Shown here: one piece after another, positions 35,950 to 44,881 of the stretch
Position numbering within the stretch: the first letter of the stretch is position 1
How the letters are laid out: the number at the start of each line of letters is the position of its first letter
DNA from: CAZVGZ01 sp964627605
GTDB taxonomy: Bacteria; Latescibacterota; MWCZ01; CAZVGZ01
DNA length: 64,000 bases
Reading direction: 5' to 3'
Assembly (NCBI GenBank): GCA_964627605.1
Contig: CAZVGZ010000007.1
Span: 1-64,000 of the forward strand
The notes under the pieces: generated by a model
What the model was told of the DNA's origin: nothing
Seen by the model: only the letters and a program-made list of their open reading frames with translations
The model's database searches: none
Translations under genes and position numbers: made by a program

Positions 35950-38900
35950 ATGTCGAATCAGACTGGACGATACGCCAACGACACTGGGCGCTCCTCTACC
36001 TGCGACCTCCGATGCGAGTTCAAAGACCCCGACCGCAAGTACGGTCCTGTGGATTGCTGGTGGTGGGAGGCGGCTCATCTCTCGAAAGAGAAACTGCAGC
36101 TACAGCTGGAAGACATGGCAGCGAAGGGGATCTCCGGGACCTGGTACTACCCCCGCTATGTCCGCGAAGAACCATTACGACCAGATCCGGAGTACTGGTC
36201 CGACGGCTGGTGGGACTTGACGAAGTTCTCGACTGAACAACATGATGCATGTGGATTGGTATCGTGGATATCTGACTGGACGGCTCACCAGTGTTTCCAG
36301 GACAGACTCAGGGCGGAACGATCCGAACGACCAGAACTGCGTGGCAGACGTCTCGTTCTGTACGAGGGGCACATACAGATGCCCCAACCGATCCACATGG
36401 AAATCCCGGCGGAAGAGCAGGTACTCCACGCTTCCGCATATGAGATGAATGACGCCGGACTGGATTATTCCTCCCGCATTGATCTGGTTGAGCACATCGA
36501 CGGCAACCATCTCACATGGGATTCGCTGGGTAGTAACTGGAAAATCGTGGTAGTTGTTGCCCAGCCTCATGATCTCGATTACCTGAATCCGGTCGTGGCG
36601 AATAGCTGGATGGACCTGTTGATGGGCGAGTATGAACGTCGAATGCCCGACCAGATGGGAACCATAGTCCAGGCATACGGTCCTGATGAAATGACCATGT
36701 TACAGGGGAACACCCTCTTCTCCCCGGAACTACTGGAACGCTTCCATACCGAAAAAGGTTACGATCCCCTGCCGTTTCTCTCGGGCATGTTCCATGATAT
36801 CGGGTCGTTCACGGATAAGATCCGGTGTGACTATTTCGACGTCATGGTCTCGCTTCTAGATGAAAACTTCTACAAGCCCATCGCCGACTGGGTCCACAAC
36901 CGAGGTATGCTCTACACGACGATCGCCACGTGGGGTCGCGAGGACCCGACCGGACAGACATACCACTACGGCGATTTCTTCAAGATGATGCGCCACTTCA
37001 ACGTGACTGGGAACGAGGACCCGGAAGCGAAGGAAATGAAACGTCGCGCTTTCATCGACGCGAAGTTCTCCAGTTCCATCGCGCACATCTACGGTGGCGA
37101 ACGAGTCGCCGTATGCGGTTACTGGGGTTCCGGCTGGGGAGTGACACAGGAAGAGAATCTCCTGTGGACGTATGCCAACTACGCATATGGCATCAACTTC
37201 TATAATCGACATGGAGGTGTATACACGCTGCTTGGTGGGTGGTACGAATGGGTACCACCATCGGTCCATTTCTACCAGCCGTACTGGCAATACTGGCGAC
37301 ACTTTACCGATCACGTCCGTCGAATGAGCCATATCATGAGCCAGGGTACGCACGTCGCGGACGTCGCGATTCTCTACCCGCTGACGACGATGCATGCCGG
37401 TTGGACCGGTGGTCAGAATTTCGCCGATACCGCACAAGAGACCTCGCTACGCACAGTGGATCTGGCGAGAAGTATCTACTACAACGGCATCGATTTCGAA
37501 TTCGTCGATGACAATTCCCTCGTTCAAGCTGAATGCGGCGACGGCATCCTCCGTATTGCGAACATAGATCTCCAGGCGATTGTGCTTCCGTCGCTTGCGA
37601 CGATTCGCAGAGACACGCTAGAAATGCTTCACCGATTTGTCGAATCAGGTGGCGTGGTCGTCGCGTTCGGGCGACTGCCGGATGCATCACCAGAAGCCGG
37701 CAGGGAAGATCCGGTTGTTCGGGCGACAATTCTGGAAATGTTCAGGGTTGAAGCTAGTGTGGCGCCATCGGACATAGCGCAGAACGAAAACCCGAGTGGT
37801 GGCAGGGCAATCTTCGTTCCAGGCGATCCCGAAGATGTCGCGACTCAGATCATGAACGCAGTTGATCGAGATCTCGTCGCGTCGCAATCGGACGTGTTCC
37901 ATACGCACCAGCGTACTGGCAATCTCGATATCTATCTCATCGTTAACGTCAAGCCCGAGTCCCGGCGTATTTCGGTCAATCTGCGGACGACCGGATACCC
38001 CGAGATCTGGAACACATTCACAGGCGAGATTGAGTCTGTATATCGTTTCGAACATCGGGGTGACCGAACCGTTGTCGAACTCGACATGGATATCTACGAA
38101 GGTGTCGTGCTCGTGGTGGATCCGGATCGGGATAGCACGAGGATCATCACGGACGACCTCGATGCCATCAAGCGGATTACCTGCGAGAACCAGATTGCGG
38201 AAGTAGATGGGGTGTGCGAAACTGGTGGCACGAAGACGATTCACCTTTTATACGATGGAACCGAATACAACGCGGAAATCGACGTGGAAAACCCGCCAGA
38301 TCCGATACTGCTTGATAGTACATGGGATGTCCGTTTGGAGCCCACGATGGACAACACATGGGGAGATTTCCGTTACCCACCCGCGAAAACTATGATTGGT
38401 CCGGAAGCCCGGACTTTCCAGTACCGCGAAGAAACGGACAAACCCGGCGCAGAGCTTGGGTGGCACGAGCCTCGGTTCGACGACGCGGACTGGGAGCGAG
38501 TCACGTGTGGGTACGGGCCCTACTGGTGGACACTCGGACCATTCGGCGTGGATCACGAGCCGAAGCAGGTACTTGATGACACGATCAGGGACAACTTCGA
38601 TCCGAACCTGTCGATGAATGCCGCCGGACGTCCGATCGCATGGCAACCACTCGTGTTCTCGCTCAAACATGGCGCGGAATTCCCGGAGCGATCGTGGGGT
38701 GGGTTGGAAGGAGTCCGTGACGAGTTTCTCACCTGTCCGGAAGTTGCTGGCGAGAACGACGCAGTGCGGTATCTCTTCACGTGCATCAACGTATCGGAAA
38801 AGACGGATTGGCATTTCGATCTTGGTCGATTACTGGTCGAATATCACCAGGTGGTTGGTGCCGTTTCATTTGCGCGAGACGCATGGATCAACGGTGAGCA

Positions 38901-39792
38901 AGTTGTCTCGGCGACCGTCAATGATCCGCTGGAGACGGTACCTGTGACACTGCACAAGGGGTTGAATGCGGTTCTGCTGCGGATCGTTCAGCCCAAAGGC
39001 GCTACGGTGAGTTTTCACGCGGCGTTCGTAGATCCGGATGCCGTTCCGGAATTCGATCCGTATGTACCTTTGCTGAGATGGTTTCGCGAACCGCCAGTCC
39101 TGGCGCAGGAGGTCACCCCCGACGAGCAACGCGTAGGCTGGTTCCGATTCACTGCTCCTCCGGGACTCACGTCGATGCGAACGAAGATGTTCGCGGAACA
39201 TATTCAGGCGTGGATTGGTGGGAACCAGGTCCTCGATCAGGCCGTCGAATGCTCGCCGGAACAGAAAGAGTCCACCGAGATCGAGGTCTCGCTTGAATCT
39301 CCCATCAACCGGTGTTCACAGATCGCATTCCGTGTCGAGATGGCACCAACCTGCTACGCGGGAGCGGTATTCGACGAATACGTGAGTTTCGCCTGCGAAA
39401 CTGCCCAGATTGAGATCGGCGACTGGTGTAGACAGGGTCTGGAATGCTATTCGGGCGGCGCGATCTACTCTACGTCAGTGACACTGGATACGATCGACTC
39501 CGACATGCGAATCACCCTCGATCTCGGGAATGTCGGAATCGTCGCCGAGGTATTCATCAACGGCGAATCGGCGGGTGTACGCATGGCGAGGCCATACCGG
39601 TTCGACGTCACCTATCTCATGAAAGCGGGCGCAAACACACTTGAAGTAAAGGTCGTCAACACCCTCGCCAACCACATGACGAGTTATCCGACCGAACGAA
39701 TTCACACCGGGCAGACCGTATCCGGTTTGCTGGGTCCGGTGGAGATCAGGTTTTCACGTCTGGTGAGGGCGTCCGTGGATCCGGCGACCTAG
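35950..39792 (+). CDS. GH106-like (alpha-L-rhamnosidase-type) protein
   Basis: A 1280-residue protein. It opens with the GH106-like block KYGPVDCWWWEAAHLSKEKL then GISGTWYYPRYV. Middle barrel segments are GPDEMTMLQGNTLFSPELLE, TGNEDPEAKEMKRRAFIDAK and GGERVAVCGYWGSGWGVTQE. The C-terminal half has galactose-binding-like domains (IEIGDWCRQGLECYSGG, VAEVFINGESAGVRMARPYR). Such enzymes cleave terminal rhamnose. No signal peptide is visible, which is unusual beside the secreted GH42-like enzyme and suggests it works on imported oligosaccharides. ATG 35950 follows AAAGAGG; 27 residues upstream in frame look non-coding. Confidence 0.8.
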   Translation: MSNQTGRYANDTGRSSTCDLRCEFKDPDRKYGPVDCWWWEAAHLSKEKLQLQLEDMAAKGISGTWYYPRYVREEPLRPDPEYWSDGWWDLTKFSTEQHDACGLVSWISDWTAHQCFQDRLRAERSERPELRGRRLVLYEGHIQMPQPIHMEIPAEEQVLHASAYEMNDAGLDYSSRIDLVEHIDGNHLTWDSLGSNWKIVVVVAQPHDLDYLNPVVANSWMDLLMGEYERRMPDQMGTIVQAYGPDEMTMLQGNTLFSPELLERFHTEKGYDPLPFLSGMFHDIGSFTDKIRCDYFDVMVSLLDENFYKPIADWVHNRGMLYTTIATWGREDPTGQTYHYGDFFKMMRHFNVTGNEDPEAKEMKRRAFIDAKFSSSIAHIYGGERVAVCGYWGSGWGVTQEENLLWTYANYAYGINFYNRHGGVYTLLGGWYEWVPPSVHFYQPYWQYWRHFTDHVRRMSHIMSQGTHVADVAILYPLTTMHAGWTGGQNFADTAQETSLRTVDLARSIYYNGIDFEFVDDNSLVQAECGDGILRIANIDLQAIVLPSLATIRRDTLEMLHRFVESGGVVVAFGRLPDASPEAGREDPVVRATILEMFRVEASVAPSDIAQNENPSGGRAIFVPGDPEDVATQIMNAVDRDLVASQSDVFHTHQRTGNLDIYLIVNVKPESRRISVNLRTTGYPEIWNTFTGEIESVYRFEHRGDRTVVELDMDIYEGVVLVVDPDRDSTRIITDDLDAIKRITCENQIAEVDGVCETGGTKTIHLLYDGTEYNAEIDVENPPDPILLDSTWDVRLEPTMDNTWGDFRYPPAKTMIGPEARTFQYREETDKPGAELGWHEPRFDDADWERVTCGYGPYWWTLGPFGVDHEPKQVLDDTIRDNFDPNLSMNAAGRPIAWQPLVFSLKHGAEFPERSWGGLEGVRDEFLTCPEVAGENDAVRYLFTCINVSEKTDWHFDLGRLLVEYHQVVGAVSFARDAWINGEQVVSATVNDPLETVPVTLHKGLNAVLLRIVQPKGATVSFHAAFVDPDAVPEFDPYVPLLRWFREPPVLAQEVTPDEQRVGWFRFTAPPGLTSMRTKMFAEHIQAWIGGNQVLDQAVECSPEQKESTEIEVSLESPINRCSQIAFRVEMAPTCYAGAVFDEYVSFACETAQIEIGDWCRQGLECYSGGAIYSTSVTLDTIDSDMRITLDLGNVGIVAEVFINGESAGVRMARPYRFDVTYLMKAGANTLEVKVVNTLANHMTSYPTERIHTGQTVSGLLGPVEIRFSRLVRASVDPAT

Positions 39793-39856
39793 GTACTGCT
39801 CCGTTCATTACGAGCGAATCGCGACAACGATGCACGCGATTTGAAGCGGTATCCTG

Positions 39857-40095
39857 TCATATACAGATCACATCGATTCGCATGAGCTCGGCGAGTTGAT
39901 GCAACTCGTGTCGTACGTCGCCGCGCACAGTGATGCCGTGGTGCGGCACGCCGGTCTTGAGCAGTGCTTCCGCCTGCTACTTTACCGGACGCTTCATCTT
40001 TACCATGGCATGCACGTCGTTGATCGGGAGTGGTTCCAGATTGAGTATCTCGCCGCCGATGACGATCATCTTCCAGCTATTTGCACGGCGTTATC
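39857..40095 (-). pseudogene. sugar isomerase C-terminal remnant (fucose/arabinose-isomerase-like)
   Basis: The minus-strand frame reads KMIVIGGEILNLEPLPINDV, then KMKRPVK, a TAG, and QAEALLKTGVPHHGITVRGD, then VRHELHQLAELMRIDV to a TGA at 39857-39859. The PHHGITVRGDVR ending resembles the C-terminus of L-fucose/L-arabinose isomerase-like proteins. A TAA lies just upstream (about 40096-40098), so only the last 80 codons survive, already broken by a stop. Family call is tentative. Confidence 0.4.
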
Positions 40096-40119
40096 GTGCC
40101 GATGTATACACCCGCTACC

Positions 40120-40491
40120 TCTGACGGTGGGCTCGACGAGGGAGGGATTCGCACCTACACTGACTGGCTCATTGAGACGGAGACGATAACGACGCTCTTT
40201 CCCCGGAGCGGCCTTGGATAAATGTATCGCTTTCGCGTCGATCAAGTGCGCCGCATCATCGATATCGACGGCGACGGGGCGCTCGAGTATGTGCTGTGCA
40301 CGCAGCGCGGCAATCTGCTGACGTTCAGCAGCGCTGGAGAGGTGATCTACGACCACCAGTTCGACAATCGCACCATCAACGTCACAACGGCCTTTGGTGA
40401 CATCGTGAGAGACCGCCCCGGCTTGGAATTCGCGGTAACCGGTGGCGAATCTCGCGTAGGCTTGCACGCAGCAATCAGATCACTCTCTTGA
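40120..40491 (+). pseudogene. FG-GAP/VCBS-repeat protein fragment
   Basis: The stretch reads GGLDEGGIRTYTDWLIETET, a stop, then DIDGDGALEYVLCTQRGNLL and GEVIYDHQFDN, which has the DxDGDG calcium-loop of FG-GAP/VCBS propeller repeats. It carries no proper start and is interrupted, so it is the leftover of a secreted propeller protein. It overlaps an antisense frame of no merit. Confidence 0.4.
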
Positions 40492-40771
40492 GTTCCTTGG
40501 AAACTTCATTGCCGAGGACATTGACGGCCTTCCCAATCGGACCGGCCCCAACTTGGTGGACTTCTTCTATATTTTTTTGGCTTCAACGATATTTACTCGC
40601 GGGGAGGTGGACTACCGACTCGACGGATATACACCTAAGAAGGAATCCGCGAGATCAGTTGACGCGGCATATTGGGGGATGTCATCACCAGAGCAATGGA
40701 GCCGCGCGAGTTTTCCAATTCTGAAAAAGCGTGTATTGCGCCTACCGCATACTCCGAGTTGTAGTGATTGA
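40492..40771 (+). pseudogene. unidentified coding remnant
   Basis: A continuous frame reads LEFLGNFIAEDIDGLPNRTG, LVDFFYIFLASTIFTRGEVD and YRLDGYTPKKESARSVDAAY before stopping at 40771. The composition looks protein-like, yet no start with a ribosome site exists and I recognise no family. It may be the frameshifted continuation of the FG-GAP fragment just before it. Confidence 0.25.
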
Positions 40772-40975
40772 TCTAAATACCGAGGGTATACTTGCGTAGT
40801 TTGATGGGGCGACCACATCTAGGAGCGCACTACTCCAAAATTCTTGGCTAGATGCGCCTGCCCTGACCAAACAGTCTGAAAAAAGAAAGCGCCCTAGGAA
40901 GCGACAGTTCCGCAAAAAGGTTTGCTGACAGGGCCCGAAGCCGAGAACAGAGACGCCAGAGAGGACCAGCCGCAC

Positions 40976-42346
40976 ATGCATCACCCAAACGTGGTCGTAA
41001 TGCTGATGGACAACTTGGGATACGGAGACCTGGAGTGTTACGGGTCGACACAGCACCGGACGCCAAACATCGATCGACTGGCCCTGACGGGCATGCGGCT
41101 TACCAGTTTCTACAGCACGAGCGGTGTGTGTACGCCCTCACGGGCAAGCTTGATGACAGGGTGCTATCCGCGCCGGGTGAACATGCATGTTGGCGGACAC
41201 GGTAGCTGCGTGTTGATGCCTGTCGATCCCAAAGGAATTCACCCCGACGAGTTGACGCTTGCCGACCTACTGCGCAACCAAGGCTACGTAACCGCTTGCG
41301 TCGGGAAATGGCACCTTGGCGACCAACCGGAGTTTCTGCCGACCAGACACGGGTTCGACGAATTCTTCGGATGCTCTTACAGTGAGGACATGGTGGCGAC
41401 CGACCTCCATCCAGAGAGGCCACCGCTGCCGCTGATGCGTGGCGAGACCGTCATCGAAGCGCCTGCAGACCGCGACAGCTTGACGAAGCGCTACACCGAG
41501 GAGGGCGTTCAGTTCATTGAGCGGAACAAAAACCGCCCGTTCTTCCTTTATCTCTCCCACGCCATGCCAGGCAGCACCGACCGCCCGTTCTCCAGCCCTG
41601 CGTTTCAAGGCAGGTCCCCCAATGGCCCTTACGGCGATGCGGTCGAAGAACTCGACTGGTCGTGCGGGCAGATCATGGAGACGCTGACCGAGCACGGCCT
41701 CGACGAGAACACACTCGTGATATGGAGTTCGGACAACGGAGCGGTAAAATGGGATCCGCCGCAGGGAAGCAACGCGCCGCTTCGTGGTTGGGGCTACGAC
41801 ACGTCCGAGGGCGGTCAGCGGATGCCAAGCATCGTTCGCTGGCCGGGAGTGGTGCCCGCACGGGCCGTGCGAGACGATGTGACAACCATGATGGACATCA
41901 TGCCCACAGCCGTGCAGGTCGCAGGAGGCGAGCTGCCTACCGACAGGACCATCGACGGCCACGACATCCGAGCCATCCTCTTGGGCGATGCCGATGCGGT
42001 GTCGCCATACGACGAGCAGGGGTTCTTCTACTATCACATGCACCAGTTGCAGGCGGTGCGTTCCGGCCAGTGGAAACTGTACTTGCCATTGGCGAACAAG
42101 ATAGAGGACCTGCGTGGCGACTATGACAACGGCCGGAGCACTACCGCCGAACTATACGACGTTCGGCACGATGTGGGCGAGACGCGGAACGTAGTGGCCG
42201 AGCTCCCGGATGTGGTCGCGCTGTTGACAGCCCTCGCCGACAGCGCACGGCGCGACCTTGGCGACTGGGATCGGGAGGGCTCGGATCAGCGGCCAGCAGG
42301 CTGGGTCGATGATCCAACACCGCAAGTGCTGTCGTCGCCAAATTGA
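40976..42346 (+). CDS. sulfatase (formylglycine-dependent)
   Basis: A 456-residue type I sulfatase. The signature SGVCTPSRASLMTGCYPRR places the cysteine that becomes formylglycine at residue 52. ACVGKWHLGDQPEFLPTRHG is the second signature, and IWSSDNGAVKWDP supplies later metal ligands. The first metal motif is MDNLGYGD (Asp12-Asn13) where most relatives have DD. No signal peptide from ATG 40976; a TTG at 40922 would extend it by 18 charged residues. It removes sulfate from a glycan or other ester; maturation needs a formylglycine-generating enzyme not seen here. Bases 42224-42279 near its end recur after ftsK. Confidence 0.93.
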   Translation: MHHPNVVVMLMDNLGYGDLECYGSTQHRTPNIDRLALTGMRLTSFYSTSGVCTPSRASLMTGCYPRRVNMHVGGHGSCVLMPVDPKGIHPDELTLADLLRNQGYVTACVGKWHLGDQPEFLPTRHGFDEFFGCSYSEDMVATDLHPERPPLPLMRGETVIEAPADRDSLTKRYTEEGVQFIERNKNRPFFLYLSHAMPGSTDRPFSSPAFQGRSPNGPYGDAVEELDWSCGQIMETLTEHGLDENTLVIWSSDNGAVKWDPPQGSNAPLRGWGYDTSEGGQRMPSIVRWPGVVPARAVRDDVTTMMDIMPTAVQVAGGELPTDRTIDGHDIRAILLGDADAVSPYDEQGFFYYHMHQLQAVRSGQWKLYLPLANKIEDLRGDYDNGRSTTAELYDVRHDVGETRNVVAELPDVVALLTALADSARRDLGDWDREGSDQRPAGWVDDPTPQVLSSPN

Positions 42347-42701
42347 CAGCCGATTCGCGATCCCTATTTTCGTTTCTAACACAAGCCAGCTCCTGCCGTT
42401 AACTCTAGACACTGACTTCAGACGGGGTCAGTCATAGGAGTCAATGCAACGTATGTACAACAGAGGGTTAGAAGAGGTTCAGAGCGGACCTGTTTTTGGG
42501 GACACTCACTAGTTGCACGATCGGCAACTCCACTGTAGGCCTCACACGTCGGGTGGCACCCCCTTTGGGGTACGTATAGCTTTGTATATGTATTGAGGAT
42601 GGAAATCGCGCTACGGTGATATGCTAATGCTCAAGATACTTCCATCAACAGGGCAGAGCGAGACTGTTGCAATCGTAGGTGCATGCGAACGGGACCAATG
42701 A
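42347..42701. other. intergenic upstream of ftsK
   Basis: 355 bases without a supported gene. Presumably it holds the ftsK promoter. A CCCCCTTTGGGG palindrome-like tract lies near 42560 but has no matching partner or context. Nothing else is seen. Confidence 0.5.
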
Positions 42702-44621
42702 ATGAAGATGGGAAAACGCTATATCGGAGTCGTCTGCATCCTGACCGCATGGGCTGTTGCGCTGTTTCTCTGGGATAAGGGCGCTCAAACCAACCCGATC
42801 GCACTACTCACACCCGCTAGGATAGCGGAAAATCCGTTCGTGGGTATCTACCGATTTGTTGGATTGCCAACCTATCTCATCCACAGATGGATGGGCGTCG
42901 CAACATACGGTTTCCCGGTCCTGCTTCTACACATCGGATGGCGCCTGGCGCGGGGAGCGAATTCAGTCGAGATTTGGCGGCGTGCGCTCATGGCGCTACT
43001 GCTCATATTCGACCTGAGCCTCTTGGGATCGATCTACGACAGACTGCTTGGTACCGCAGAAGATGCCAGCGGGGGTCCATTTGGTGCGCTGGCGTTAGAT
43101 GCGATTGCCAAAGCCGCAGGCACTCCCATCGGTGCGATCCTGGTAATCGTCGCCAACTGGTTTGGATTGCGATGGTCAGGGATCGCTGATAGCCTGGGTA
43201 TACCGAGGATTGAGGCCGAGAGGCTTGGATCGGGCCTGAGGGAGGGCTGCAGAGCCATCTGGGCTCACCTCAGCGGATTCGTAAAAGGGGTGGCGGGCTC
43301 AACCCCAACGAAGAGTCGGCGACGAGCGCCTCCCAGAAAAGAAGCGCAGCAAAAACAAGGCAGCCGCAGCAAGTTGACATCACAGGTGTCAGACGCATCA
43401 TACCCCAAAGGGGAATCGACCGATACCACAGGAATGATCCACGATTCAGACTCATCGCGAACCGTGTTTGAGACTTGTGAATTGAACAAACGGCGGCGCT
43501 CTGCTAAGTCACCACCGCCATCCTCAATCATAGATGCCGAATCGCGAGCCGATGCCTACGCAGAGGACGAGTCGCTCGCGGCGATTGCCGAGGCGATTGT
43601 TGGTAAGTTACGGGAATTCAAGGTTGACGGTGATATAGCGGGCCACGTAGTCGGTCCCCTCGTCACGCGGTACGAACTGAGATTGGCGCCAGGCGTGAAG
43701 ATCAGTCAGGTGAGAAACCTGTCCGACGACCTTGCCGTCGCCCTCGGTTCTCCCTCTGTGAGGTTCGAAATCCCGATTCCCGGAAAGAACACAATCGGCA
43801 TCGAGATCCCCAACACCGCACCGACGGTTGTGCCACTCCATGGCTTGATCGACGGTTGGGAGGACGAGTCGCCGTTAGCTTTCCCGCTTGGCGTGGATGT
43901 CGTCGGTGCGCCCAAATTCGGCGACCTGGGTAAAATGCCACATCTTCTTGTGGCTGGAGCGACCAACTCTGGCAAAAGCGTGTTTCTTAACGCTCTGCTA
44001 AGCAGCCTGCTCCTTAAGAGCGGTACTCAAGACTTGCGCCTTATTCTGTCCGACGTGAAACGCACGGAACTCACACCCTACGATGGCATACCGCACCTGC
44101 TCTGTCCGGTGTTGACAGAGCCCAAAGCTGCTGAGGAAGCCCTTGAGTGGGCGGTTCAAGAGATGGACTCTCGTTTCGAGACGGTAACCGCCACCCACAG
44201 CCGAAACATCAGCGAGTACAATGCGGGGTGCAGCGAAGTCGAACAGCGGCTACCATACCTGGTCGTGATCGTCGACGAGCTCGCCGATCTGATGATGCAG
44301 GCCGACAAAGGGCTCGAGCAAAATATCGTGCGGCTAGCTCAGAAGGCTCGCGCCGTGGGAATCCACCTCATTCTGGCCACGCAGAGGCCATCCACCGATG
44401 TTGTCACCGGAATGATAAAAGCCAACTTCCCAAGCCGGATAGCATTCCACGTCTCCAGCATGGTCGATTCCCGCGTCGTGTTGGATGAGAACGGAGCCGA
44501 GAAACTCGTCGGTCGCGGCGACATGTTGTATAAATCTGCTCAGGGGCATGAGCTTACTCGATTGCACGGCGCCTTCATCAGCACAGACGAAACCATGCGG
44601 ATTGTTTCTCACTGGTGTTAG
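42702..44621 (+). CDS. ftsK: DNA translocase FtsK/SpoIIIE, lacking gamma domain
   Basis: A 639-residue FtsK-type motor that pumps DNA at the division septum. The N-terminal membrane part spans about residues 5-165 (four hydrophobic stretches), a basic Ser/Pro-rich linker runs about 190-280, and an alpha-beta motor follows. Walker A is AGATNSGKSVF (about 417-427), then LILSDVKRTELTPYDGIPHL. Walker B is VIVDELADLMM (about 522-532), then LATQRPSTDVVTGMIKANFP. The protein stops after TDETMRIVSHWC, so the C-terminal winged-helix gamma domain that reads KOPS and contacts XerD is absent. A copied sulfatase 3' fragment begins 10 bases after its end. Confidence 0.9.
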   Translation: MKMGKRYIGVVCILTAWAVALFLWDKGAQTNPIALLTPARIAENPFVGIYRFVGLPTYLIHRWMGVATYGFPVLLLHIGWRLARGANSVEIWRRALMALLLIFDLSLLGSIYDRLLGTAEDASGGPFGALALDAIAKAAGTPIGAILVIVANWFGLRWSGIADSLGIPRIEAERLGSGLREGCRAIWAHLSGFVKGVAGSTPTKSRRRAPPRKEAQQKQGSRSKLTSQVSDASYPKGESTDTTGMIHDSDSSRTVFETCELNKRRRSAKSPPPSSIIDAESRADAYAEDESLAAIAEAIVGKLREFKVDGDIAGHVVGPLVTRYELRLAPGVKISQVRNLSDDLAVALGSPSVRFEIPIPGKNTIGIEIPNTAPTVVPLHGLIDGWEDESPLAFPLGVDVVGAPKFGDLGKMPHLLVAGATNSGKSVFLNALLSSLLLKSGTQDLRLILSDVKRTELTPYDGIPHLLCPVLTEPKAAEEALEWAVQEMDSRFETVTATHSRNISEYNAGCSEVEQRLPYLVVIVDELADLMMQADKGLEQNIVRLAQKARAVGIHLILATQRPSTDVVTGMIKANFPSRIAFHVSSMVDSRVVLDENGAEKLVGRGDMLYKSAQGHELTRLHGAFISTDETMRIVSHWC

Positions 44622-44630
44622 TCGATGGAT

Positions 44631-44686
44631 TTGACAGCCCTTGCCGACAGCGCACGGCACGACCTTGGCGACTGGGATCGGGAGGG
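44631..44686. repeat. duplicated 3' fragment of the sulfatase gene
   Basis: This stretch matches 42224-42279 in the sulfatase gene at 54 of 56 bases by my count, in the same orientation. There it encodes LTALADSARRDLGDWDRE near the sulfatase C-terminus. Here it has no start and lies directly behind the shortened ftsK. The two copies form direct repeats enclosing ftsK, which suggests recombination or a second, lost sulfatase gene. Confidence 0.85.
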
Positions 44687-44881
44687 GATGGAGTTCAACA
44701 ACTCTCTCATCGTCTGCAAAGATTCGTGTCATCAAGTTACACTACCGGACACCTGAGGCTTGCTGGAACTGTCGCACCCGAACGTTGTAGTCTCCGCAGT
44801 AAAACCGGGAGAAGACGGTGCGATGACTGGCAATGCGTGTACCCGACAGTTGTTTACCTATCACGATTGGAACAGAAAGAG

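Noticed and set aside
40066..40467. 133-residue minus-strand open frame
   Set aside because: It is the complement of the FG-GAP fragment; only the sense strand shows the DxDGDG motif.
44615..44881. N-terminal extension of the aldolase-like protein
   Set aside because: It is read through the duplicated sulfatase scrap and has no family similarity; a better start exists at 44882.
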